Below, one piece after another: positions 8,900 through 19,100 of a DNA stretch of 50,080 nucleotides (the first letter of the stretch is position 1; each line of letters starts with the position of its first letter). Origin of the DNA: Thiomargarita sp. (GTDB lineage: Bacteria; Pseudomonadota; Gammaproteobacteria; Beggiatoales; Beggiatoaceae); contig DYRG01000014.1 of the NCBI GenBank assembly GCA_020718845.1, forward strand, positions 1 through 50,080, read 5' to 3'. The position numbers and the translations under genes were made by a program. The notes beneath the pieces are model-generated. The model saw only the letters and a list, made by a program, of their open reading frames with translations. It made no database searches and was not told where the DNA came from.

Positions 8900-10024
8900 A
8901 TGCACCCGATTGTTACAGTATTTTGGCGTATATGGCTGGTTGCTTTGTTGAGCCTATCTTTGGCTTCGTGCGGTTGGATCGAAGCATGGTGGAACGGTAA
9001 CTCAAGCAGCAGCGAAGAAGAATCCTCCTTATCCGATGACAACGAAAGTAGTAACGGAAGTGGTGGCGAATTATCCTTCATGGTGGCAAAATCATTGCCC
9101 ACTTTGCCGTGGTTCTTCGCTGAAAAAGAAGGGCTTTTTGCTGCTTACGGCGAAGAAAATGGAGTGTCGATTTCTTTTAAAGAAAGTGACTACGAGAGTG
9201 TTATTAATAAATTTATTAGCCGTGAAGTGGATGCGATCGTCGCCACCAACATCGACGTTATTTCAAAAATCGCCACCCGCGACATCAACACCGATGTTAT
9301 TTTAATTACTGGTTATAGCGCAGGTAACGAAGCTATCTTAGTGCCTTCTAATAGCAACGCCGACATCCGTAATAAAAAGATTGCATTGCCTGAATTTTCA
9401 GTCAATCATTATTTGCTTGACCGTTATTTGTTGAGAAATCAAATCGATCTAGATCAAGTGACCATTGAAAATACCAAAGATACTGCTTTGCAAGATGCGG
9501 TCGGAAAAGAAGGTATTTTTGGCGTTGTGGCGAGTAATCCCTTAGTTAGCCAATTAGTGCGCAGTGGTGGCGCGAAAACTTTATTTTCAAGTCGGGAAAT
9601 TAATAACGAAATCAACTACTTATTAGTTATTCGTCGTGAAGTGCTCAAAAATAACCCAGAGTTTGGTAAAGCATTATTGGCAATTTGGTTCAGCACAATG
9701 GAACGCTTGCAAGGTAATAAACGGAGTGCAACTTTAGATGTGCTGGCGGCGATGAAAAACGTGGATCAAGCTGAATTTGAACAACGTTTCTCCATGATTA
9801 ACCTGATCGAATTGCCCTCAAGAGGATTATCAAGCATCCGAGATCGAACCATGCGTAAAACCATGCGGCACATCCGATTATTTATGAAAAACCACAACAA
9901 AAGTCCCGACGGTGACATTAGTACGTTGATCTCATACCCAGGTCGTACGCCCGCAGTATTGCACTTTAACGCTGAGCCCTTACAAGAATTCGTCGCGCCC
10001 ACTCAAGGCACTCAGGCTAAGTGA
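8900..10024 (+). CDS. ABC-type substrate-binding lipoprotein (NMT1/THI5-like) within the Chp cluster
   Basis: 374 residues from the ATG at 8900, which has AGGA 9 bases upstream; a TTG at 8828 in the same frame would put a long tail before the signal peptide. Residues 1-25 form a signal sequence ending in a lipobox LASC, followed by an acidic Ser-rich linker. From about residue 50 it resembles the periplasmic SBP/NMT1 fold of nitrate/taurine/thiamine-precursor binding proteins (AKSLPTLPWFFAEKEGLFAAYGEE and the IITGYSAGNEAILV stretch). There are no permease or ATPase genes nearby. It lies between pilH and pilI, 10 bases before the latter, so it is probably co-expressed with the receptor PilJ and may present a ligand to it. 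That role is inference. Confidence 0.8.
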   Translation: MHPIVTVFWRIWLVALLSLSLASCGWIEAWWNGNSSSSEEESSLSDDNESSNGSGGELSFMVAKSLPTLPWFFAEKEGLFAAYGEENGVSISFKESDYESVINKFISREVDAIVATNIDVISKIATRDINTDVILITGYSAGNEAILVPSNSNADIRNKKIALPEFSVNHYLLDRYLLRNQIDLDQVTIENTKDTALQDAVGKEGIFGVVASNPLVSQLVRSGGAKTLFSSREINNEINYLLVIRREVLKNNPEFGKALLAIWFSTMERLQGNKRSATLDVLAAMKNVDQAEFEQRFSMINLIELPSRGLSSIRDRTMRKTMRHIRLFMKNHNKSPDGDISTLISYPGRTPAVLHFNAEPLQEFVAPTQGTQAK

Positions 10025-10034
10025 GATAAAAGAG

Positions 10035-10559
10035 ATGAAAACCAAATGGTTACGACCTAGCGAAGCGCTCAGTCGGTTTTTCATTCACCCCGAGGCGGAT
10101 AAAAAAGCCGCCGAACAGGAAACCATCATTCGACGGTTGGGGTTTCGCATCGGAGATTTAGGATTATTGATTGCGGAAAATACCTTCAGCGAATTAACAG
10201 ATTACAACTCGATTTGCAGTATTCCCAATACTTCATCATGGTTTTTGGGGTTGGTTAATTTACGGGGAAATTTAGTCCCGATATTTGAATTAAAAATTTT
10301 GCTCGGTTTAGAACGTGGGGGAGAAAAGAAACGTATGTTATTGATTTTAGAGCAAGGAGATGCAGCGGCGGGCATTCCCATCGATGAACTTCCCGCGCAT
10401 CAATATTTAAATTTAGAGGATAAATTGCACAATTTGCCCGCTTTACCCTCGGCAATTCAACCGTTTATCCCAAGTGGCTTTGAACGCAGTGGTGAAATGT
10501 GGTTTAACTTTGACCATAAAGCATTTTTTGAATCTTTAGGGCATCGGGTCGCTACCTAA
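10035..10559 (+). CDS. pilI: CheW-like adaptor, PilI type
   Basis: 174 residues with a CheW domain from about residue 35 to 170: RLGFRIGDLGLLIAE, then the WFLGLVNLRGNLVPIFEL core that docks receptor and kinase. CheW adaptors bridge the chemoreceptor and the CheA-type kinase. Position immediately before pilJ matches PilI in Pseudomonas. The ATG is 10 bases after the lipoprotein gene. Confidence 0.88.
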   Translation: MKTKWLRPSEALSRFFIHPEADKKAAEQETIIRRLGFRIGDLGLLIAENTFSELTDYNSICSIPNTSSWFLGLVNLRGNLVPIFELKILLGLERGGEKKRMLLILEQGDAAAGIPIDELPAHQYLNLEDKLHNLPALPSAIQPFIPSGFERSGEMWFNFDHKAFFESLGHRVAT

Positions 10560-10595
10560 CGAATTGCCAGTATTTGCAATGGAGAAGAAAGTGAT

Positions 10596-13163
10596 ATGAA
10601 AATTAGAACAAAAATGCTCGTCGGTTCGGCAGTTTTGTCGCTTATTCCGGTACTTATTACCGCCTACCTCGTGAATAACATTGCTGCGTCCATTGCGCAA
10701 CAAGGTTTGCAATCTCAAGCGCAAAGTCACATTAGCTCGATTCGAGATTCTAAAAAGCAACAAATTGAAGATTATTTTAAATTGGTTACTAACCAATTAC
10801 AGTATCTCGTCAAAGACCCAAATACGGTTAAAACTCTCAAAGACTTTACCGTGTCGTTTAAAAACTTTACGAAAGAAGCTGGCAAATCCTCTCCCGCTTC
10901 ACAAGAAGGTCCGCCCGAACCTAATGCAACAGAAGACTCCGAAGCACTCCCTATCGACGAGCTTCGTGATGCCTTAAATAATTACTATGCTGATGATTTT
11001 GTTCAAGAATACGATTTGCTCAACCCAGATCAACCCCCAGACTTGGCGAAAACAGTGGAAGCCCTCAGCGAAACCACCGTTACTCTACAACATTACTACA
11101 TCACGAAAAATCCTAACCCTTTAGGAACAAAAGAAGAGTTTGTTTCCGCACAGGACGGTTCAACTTATAGCGAATTTCACCGTCAACATCACCCCGTGTT
11201 CCTCGAATTTATGAACCGTTTCACATTTCAAGATATTTTCTTGGTTAATAAAGATGGCGATATCGTTTATTCAGTCACTAAAGAAATTGACTTTGCAACT
11301 AACTTAAATGAAGGGGGAGCATTTGCCGATACGGGTTTAGGTAAGGTTTATAAAATGCTGTCAGATAATCCTAAACCAGAACAAGTTGCTTTGGTGGATT
11401 TCGCCCCGTATTTGCCTTCTTACCAAACACAAGCGGCATTCATTGGCGCTCCGATCTTCGATGGCATCAAACAACTTGGAATGCTGATCTTTCAGTTACC
11501 TATCGATAAAATTAACGACATTATGACGTATGACCGTTCATGGCGATTGGATGAATCGGGAAAAACTGGTGAAACTGTGATCGTGGCAGAAGATAAAACC
11601 ATGCGTAACGATAGTCGATCATTTGTGGAAAATAAAGAAATCTACTTAGCAAATATTGCGCAGACAGGATTAGATTCAAGAATCGTCGAAAACATGGAGC
11701 AAAAAGATACGACAGTAGGTCTTCAAACTGTTGATAACTTAGGAACGCAATCCGCACTCGGCGGCGTGACAGGTTACGACGTGTTCGAGGATTACAAAGG
11801 TGTGCCTGTCTTATCAGCGTATGCGCCCGTCAACGTACCCGGTTTGAATTGGGCTATTTTCTCAAACCTTTCTGAAGTAGAATCCCTAGAACAGTTACAA
11901 ATTTTGCAATCTGGTATTCAACTCGGTTCTCTCTATATCGCAGTTGGTGTGGTGTTAGGTGGTTCTTTGTTAGGTTTGTTATTTTCAGTGTTATTTGCTC
12001 GTCCAATTAATCACTTAGAAAGCGTCGTGACCAAGGTTGCAGAAGGTGATTTCACCGCTCGCGCAATTATTAAAACAAACGATGAGTTAGAAACCTTATC
12101 TAAAGCCTTCAACGGATTATTAGATGACCGTTTAAGTCAGTTAGCAAAAGCTGAGAAAGAAAATGAAATGCTCAACAACTCAATTATTGAATTGTTAAAA
12201 GCATCATTCCAATTATCTCAACGGGATTTGACAGTGCAAGTTCCCGTAACCGAAGACGTAACAGGTCCGTTGGCGGATGCTATCAACCAAATGGCAACAG
12301 AAACCTCTAAGGTTTTGTTAAACGTAAGAAAAATTAGTGACGAAGTCGGCGAAGCATCAAATCGCGTTAAAATTCAAGCGCACAGCGTTGTAAAAGTGGC
12401 GGAAGCCGAACGCGAAGTTGTGGCGACCACCATGACCGAACTTGCCGCCGCGTCTGAAGCGATGAATAAAATTGCAGAAGTTGCGCAATCTTGTAACGAA
12501 ATCGCGGCAGAAGCGACTCGTTCAACACAGGTCGCGCTCGAAACAGTAACCAGTACCATCAACGGGATGAGCGAAATTCGTGAAACCATTCACGAAACGG
12601 AAAAACGGATTAAGCGACTCGGTGAACGTTCGCAAGAAATTTCGGGGATCGTTGATATTATTAACAATATTGCTGAACGTACCCACGTTTTGGCGTTAAA
12701 CGCATCGATGCAAGCGGCAGCCGCTGGGGAAGCGGGTCGCGGATTCTCGGTGGTTGCGGACGAAGTTCAACGGCTCGCTGAAAGCTCACGAAATGCAACT
12801 TCTCAGATTTCTGCATTAGTTAAAAACATTCAAGTTGAAACCAACGACACCATTGCAACGATGGATAAAACCATTGAGCAAGTAGTGGACGGTTCTCGAT
12901 TAGCAGAACGGGCGGGTGAGCAAATGAAAGACACCCAAGATACTACTGCAAATCTCGTAAAAGTGGTTGAGCAAATTGCAATGGCATCTCAACAACAAGC
13001 ACGCATTTCAAATGAATTACGTGAACACGCACTTTCAATTCAAAGTAGCTCTGAAGAAACGGGTCGTCAATTAGAGGAACAGGTAGAAGAAACTGATCGT
13101 TTGGTAGAATACGCCAGACAGTTAATTGAATCCGTTCGTGTGTTCACGTTGCCAACCGCGTAA
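10596..13163 (+). CDS. pilJ: Type IV pilus chemoreceptor PilJ (methyl-accepting protein)
   Basis: Inner-membrane chemoreceptor of 855 residues, longer than the roughly 680 of Pseudomonas PilJ. TM1 about 7-27, a large periplasmic sensor region about 30-440, TM2 about 443-468, HAMP about 466-520, then a long coiled-coil signalling domain with the kinase-binding hairpin tip near 690-735 (ALNASMQAAAAGEAGRGF, VVADEVQRLAESS). The periplasmic part contains segments typical of dCache-type sensors. A GGAGAAG ribosome-binding site precedes the ATG. It lies between pilI and chpA, in order with the classic cluster. The extra periplasmic length fits a partner such as the lipoprotein encoded upstream, but that is inference. 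Confidence 0.92.
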   Translation: MKIRTKMLVGSAVLSLIPVLITAYLVNNIAASIAQQGLQSQAQSHISSIRDSKKQQIEDYFKLVTNQLQYLVKDPNTVKTLKDFTVSFKNFTKEAGKSSPASQEGPPEPNATEDSEALPIDELRDALNNYYADDFVQEYDLLNPDQPPDLAKTVEALSETTVTLQHYYITKNPNPLGTKEEFVSAQDGSTYSEFHRQHHPVFLEFMNRFTFQDIFLVNKDGDIVYSVTKEIDFATNLNEGGAFADTGLGKVYKMLSDNPKPEQVALVDFAPYLPSYQTQAAFIGAPIFDGIKQLGMLIFQLPIDKINDIMTYDRSWRLDESGKTGETVIVAEDKTMRNDSRSFVENKEIYLANIAQTGLDSRIVENMEQKDTTVGLQTVDNLGTQSALGGVTGYDVFEDYKGVPVLSAYAPVNVPGLNWAIFSNLSEVESLEQLQILQSGIQLGSLYIAVGVVLGGSLLGLLFSVLFARPINHLESVVTKVAEGDFTARAIIKTNDELETLSKAFNGLLDDRLSQLAKAEKENEMLNNSIIELLKASFQLSQRDLTVQVPVTEDVTGPLADAINQMATETSKVLLNVRKISDEVGEASNRVKIQAHSVVKVAEAEREVVATTMTELAAASEAMNKIAEVAQSCNEIAAEATRSTQVALETVTSTINGMSEIRETIHETEKRIKRLGERSQEISGIVDIINNIAERTHVLALNASMQAAAAGEAGRGFSVVADEVQRLAESSRNATSQISALVKNIQVETNDTIATMDKTIEQVVDGSRLAERAGEQMKDTQDTTANLVKVVEQIAMASQQQARISNELREHALSIQSSSEETGRQLEEQVEETDRLVEYARQLIESVRVFTLPTA

Positions 13164-13175
13164 TTAGGGGGTAAG

Positions 13176-16100
13176 ATGTGTAATCCCCAAGCCCTTGCAT
13201 TATTAGAGGAAAAAATTGCTAATAATGCGCATTTATTGCACGAAGCATTGCGAGTGGCTGCCATAGATGATCAAACCAATGATGCTATGTCAGTTGTAAA
13301 GCAAGGTGTGTATTATTTGCAAGATATTTCTATTGCAGCGGGTGAGGCGGATTTACAAGGATTACAAACGATTTGTATTTTGAGCAATCAGCATTTATTA
13401 CAAGTCGTTCAACAACCTGATGTTTCTCGAAAACAAGCGGCGTGCGAAGCCTTAGAATACTTCCCAAAATTGGCGACGAGTTATTTACAACAACCGCATA
13501 ACCAATTGAATCAACAAGCATTAATTGAACACGTACAACGCGCAGAATGGGCATCTCCTTTACCACCAGAAAGCGCAACTCTCTTAGCTGATTTATTAGC
13601 CAACGATATTTCTAACATATTAGAAAATCCCGAACAAATGCCAAAAGAAACTACCATCATGACGCATGAGGATTTCAAATCAGAACCCAGTGAACGCGAT
13701 CTTGCTTTAGCGGCAGAACTCGACGCGGCATTTAATCCACAACCAATGGATAATTTTGAGGATTTTCTAACCGAAGAATCTCTTTTAGAACTTGATGAAC
13801 AACAAACCGATGAATTCGGTTTTTCTGATGATACTTTAGAAGATTTTCTTAGTGAAGAAAGAGTTGAGGAACTTTCTTTAGATAATCCTGTTGAAATTTT
13901 TGAACATAATGATCTAACAAATATAGAAAATATAGATGAAAGTTTAATTGCGGAAGAAGAATCTCTACAAACGCAATCTATTGATAATATTGATGATATA
14001 TTAGATGATTTATCGTGGGACGATTTAGCAGAAGAAATTAGTGCGCAACCAGAGGTTTCTGAAATTTCTAATAATTTTGAAGAAGAAACTGAGAATTTTT
14101 TGGAATTAGAAGACGCAACATTTGAAAGTTTAGCTGAAGAAATTATCGCCGAAACGATTGCAGAACAAAGTTTTGATCAATTAACCAGTGAATTTGATTT
14201 TAATTCAGAAGAGCAACCTGTTGAAGAATCTAGCCACTTAAATGAAGATTTTTTCCAATTAGAAAGTACCGAAGAATTAGCCGCAGATTTTCAAGAACAA
14301 CCTATTATTCAAGAAGATGCATTATTCCAAGATAATGTATTCGATGAACAATCTTATGCGTTTTTAGATACCCAAGAAAGTGAAGAACCTCCCGCTGCAT
14401 TTTTAGAAAATAATTCTGATTTTAATGATGAGTTATTAACCTTATCTTTAGAAGAAAGTGAACCAGAAGATATTTCTTTTGATAGTTTATTAGAAGAACA
14501 TCAACAATTAGAAACAAATCAAGAACAAACGTTTGAAAATGAGTTAGCTGAATTGGTTGAAGTTGAAGAAACGCCTTGGGTTGAAGAAAGCTTTTCTGAA
14601 AATAACATTGTTTCGCCGCAACTTATTGAAAATACAGAAAATAGTTTGGTTGCATTAGAGAAAACCTTATCAACTGCCGCGCCTCATTTACAAACCAATT
14701 TAGAAGTAATTTGTTCTACTTCTGATGAGTCGGCATTAATTAATGCAATTTCTCAATATAATCAACAACTCAATATTATTGAAAAATCAATTCAAGCCAC
14801 GCAATTAGTTGGATTAGAAGAATTTATTTCATTTATTAAAGAAAATCTTCACGAATTAGCAATGTCTTCATTAGAGGAACGTCAGCAAGCGCACACTGTT
14901 TTTGCGGCGTGGTCTGATTTAATGATAGATTACTTAATTGCTGATTATATTAATGATTCAGAAAACCATGCAATTAATTTAATTACCTTTCTCCAAAACC
15001 CTGATTGGTTCTCTCCTTTATCAGAACAAGATGCTAACTTTTTCTTAGAAAGTTTATCTTCAAATTCTCATTCTAAAATTGAAGAAATGCCTCAAATTTC
15101 TGACATTAAATTAAACACTAATTTAAGCAATATCAATGAATTACCAGTTGATATTATACCTAACACTTTAAAACTATCAGATCAAAAATTTGAAGAATTA
15201 ACTTCGTTAGATAATATATCAAATCAGGAACAACACTCAGAAGAAAGTGAGCATTTTAAACCATTTGTAGATATAGATGATTTTGAAGACGAAACATTAG
15301 AACAATCCTCAAATGAAATTCCATTTGATGAATTATCTGACTTGGATTCTCCAGAATCTTTTGAAGAAGAAACTGAACAATTAGCAGAATTAGATGATCT
15401 TGAAATTAATGAATTAGATCAAGAAATTGCATTACAAAATAATGAGTTTGATGCGTTAAATGATTTAGAAGAAATTGAACAACTTGAAGAAACTAATAAT
15501 CTTCAAGAAAATCAAGGTATTGAATTATTATCAGAATTAGAAGAAATCGAACATAATGAGGAAATATCGCAACTCGCCGATCCATTTGATGATTTCGAAA
15601 ATAATAAACTCCAAGAATTAAATGAGTTGGAAGAAGACCCGTTTACGATTTCTAATTCTGAATTAGAATCTTTAGAAGAAACCGAACAATTAGCAGCGCT
15701 TGATGATCTTGAAAAGAATGAATTAAAAGTTTTAAGTGATTTAGAAGAAAATCAAAAAGAATCACCACCAGAAACATTCGAGGATGCGTTTGCAATTTCT
15801 GAAATGGATAATTTATCAGAAAACGAATTAAATTCGCTTGAAGAAACTGCTGAATTAACAGAAGAATTCTCGCCAGAAGAATTAGCCGAATTAGAAGCAT
15901 TTGAAGCTGAACAATTAACCCAAGAAACTTCAAAATTAAATGAGTTAGAAGAATTAGAAGAAAACCAATTAGTTGCAGATTCAGAAATTGATCCGTTTAC
16001 GATTTCAGAAGAAATTGAAAATACTCAAACAAATCAAGAAGTTGCTTTTGATGATCCATTTGGTGATTTTGAAACACCTCAAGCAGAAATTGATCCGTTT

Positions 16101-19100
16101 GCAATTTCAGAAGAAATTGAAAATACTCAAACAAATCAAGAAGTTGCTTTTGATGATCCATTTGGTGATTTTGAAACACCTCAAGCAAAAATTGATCCGT
16201 TTGCAATTTCAGAAGAAACTGAAAATACTCAAACAAATCAAGAAGTTGCTTTTGATGATCCATTTGGTGATTTTGAAACACCTCAAACAGAAATTGATCC
16301 GTTTGCGATTTCAGAAGAAACTGAAAATACTCAAACAAATCAAGAAGTTGCTTTTGATGATCCATTTGGTGATTTTGAAACACCTCAAACAGAAATTGAT
16401 CCGTTTGCAACTTCAGAAGAATTTGAAAATAATGAATTAAATCAAGAAACTGTAGAGCACGATCCGTTTGATGATTTTGAAGAAACTAAAATAAATGAGC
16501 CATTAGTCGAAGCCATTGATCCAGCGGTATTATTAGAACCCGTAAATAATGCATTAATGACTGCATTTGATGATTTGTCGGCGGCAACGCAACGATTGGT
16601 TTCTGCGGATGATGATAGTGAAGAACTTTTAGAAGCAGTTGGGCATTATGCAGAAACATTGCAACCCGTTTTAGATGCCGCAGAAAGTAATAATTTAACA
16701 GGCATTTTAGAGGTTGGAAATTTCTTAAATGAAAATGTATTGGCATTGGGAATGTTGCCTAAAACTGAACGGCAAAATTTACAAGAAAATTTAGATGTAT
16801 TCCCAGCGTTATTATTAGATTATTTGTTAGCCCCTCAAGAAAGTGCAGATGGATTAATTGAGCATTTGAAAAATCCAAATTGGAGTTCACCGCTTTCTGA
16901 AGAACGTGCAGAAGAAATTAAAACAACTTTATTACAAATTGGGCAAACACCTGTTGAAGAAAACAGTTTTAATCCTTTATTTGGATTTGATGAAGAACCT
17001 GTAGAACTAGAAACCTGTTCGGGTGAAATTTACTTAGGAAAACCTGAACAAATTGAAAGAGTTAACGCTGCCATTATTGAATCGGCAGAAGCCTTGTCAA
17101 CCTCGCTTGAGAACTTTGTGTCTATGCAAAACGATAACGAACTTTTTTTAGAAGCGGTAGATACTTATACCACCCACGTTCAAAATATTTGGGATGCTGC
17201 CGAGCAAGCGGGTTTGAACGGCTTGCAAGATGTTTGTAATTTTGTTAATGAAAACATCATGGCGTTAAGCGCCGAAGAAACTGAGAAACGTCAATTAGTC
17301 CACGAGCAATTAGATGCGTGGCCCATGTTAATATTGAATTATATAACATCGCCTGCTGAAAATATTGCACCTTTAGTTGAACATTTGCAAAATCCTAATT
17401 GGATGATGCCATTAGATGAAAGCCAAGCTGATTTATTAATAAAAGCATTGCAACAAGGTTCAACTAAAACCGATGCGCCCATTGAAGACCCGTTTGCAGA
17501 TTCTTTTGGAACAACTGAAACCACTTCCGTTGAAGAAACTGTTGAAGAAGATGTTTCAAATGACGGAGATGGTGAGATTTCATTGGGCAATTCTGAAATG
17601 TTGGAAATGCTCAGCGGTGAAATCGAATCCGCGCAAGCTGAATTAGATGAATTTTTAGAGAAATTCGTTAATACACCTAATAACAAACCCGAATTTGCAG
17701 AAATCGCGTCTAATTACAATGAATTAGTCGGACGTTTAGCTTTAGCGTCTGAAATGGTGGGATTAACTGGCTTGCAAGACGTTTGTAATTTCGTGATGAG
17801 CAACGTTGAAATACTCACTGAGAAATCTCAAAGCGACCGTCAGAAATCTAAAAACGCCTTGCAAAAATGGCCCTCTTTAGTTCTCGCTTATTTGAAAGCA
17901 CCAACCAATAATATCGTTGCGTTGCTCAACCATTTTAGAGAAAACGATTGGCCTTCTCCTTTACCTGATGAGAAAGCCCACGCTTTATTGAATAATTTGC
18001 GCAGTTCCTCTTCTGTTCCAGAGGACGACGGTTCTGAGCCAAGCCGCGCCACGCAAGCCAAACCTGAAGATGTTGCATTACAAATTCCTGAAGATGTTAA
18101 TCAAGATTTGCTCGCGGCGTATTTACAAGAAGCTCCTCAAAATGCGGCTGATTTTACGGCGTGTTTGCAACGCATCGTTAAAAACCCCGCGCCAGATGAC
18201 GTTAAATTAGGTCAACGGATTGCGCATACTTTAAAAGGTTCTTCAAATATTATTGGGATTAAAGGCGTTGCAACTTTAGCGCATAATCTTGAAGACATTT
18301 TAGAATATTTGTTTGAAAACGCTGTTCCGCCGCCGCCCGCATTGACCAAAACGATGATCGAGGCTGCCGATACGCTCGAAATCATGATTGATTCGTTGCA
18401 AGGCAAAGAAGAACCTCCCGCGAATGCGTTGGCGATTTTGCAAGAAGTCTTAGATTGGGCGAATCGCATCGACCGCAATCAACTCAATGTTTCTGATGAA
18501 GAAATTTCCAAACGTAAAGCCGAAATCGCCGCTCAAGCCGCCAACGCGCCCAAACCTGCCGCGCCAACGGGTGGTGGAGCAGTTGCTCAAGCCGCTGCCG
18601 CTGGCGCACCCGCTGAAGCAGGTGAAACCGAGCAATTCCTTCGCGTTCCGACTCGAACCGTTGATAATTTATTGCGTTTAATCGGGGAAATGTCGATTTC
18701 AGTCGGGCAAATTCAAGAGCGTTTAAAACACGTTATTCATAGCACTAAGTCTTTGAATTCACAAGGAATGACGGTTCAGCATAAAGGTTATGAATTAGAA
18801 ACCTTAGTGGTCGTGCGAGATGTCACGAATCGCCGCAAACACCGTTTAGATGATGGAAAAAATATCATCGCTGAAGATCAACAGCAAGCCTTTGATTCGC
18901 TTGAATTTGAGCAATACAACGAATTACACAGTTTAACCCACAGTTTTATTGAATCAATTGCGGATTCGCGGGAATTGGGCGGATCGATTTTGGAAGATTT
19001 GACCGCGCTCGACGGGATGTTTATCCATCAAGAACGCTTAAATAAAGAATTCCAACAGATCGTGATGACCACGCGGATGGTGCCGATCAAATCGATTATT

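Noticed and set aside
15987-16394. Regular repeats that could suggest a CRISPR array
   Set aside because: Units are 102 bases, directly adjacent with no unique spacers, and in frame within a protein-coding gene.
15973-16440. Additional long open frames on both strands through the chpA repeat (155 codons plus strand, 137 codons minus strand)
   Set aside because: They arise because a 102-base unit free of stops in those frames is repeated four times; they have no ribosome-binding site and lie inside the clear chpA frame.
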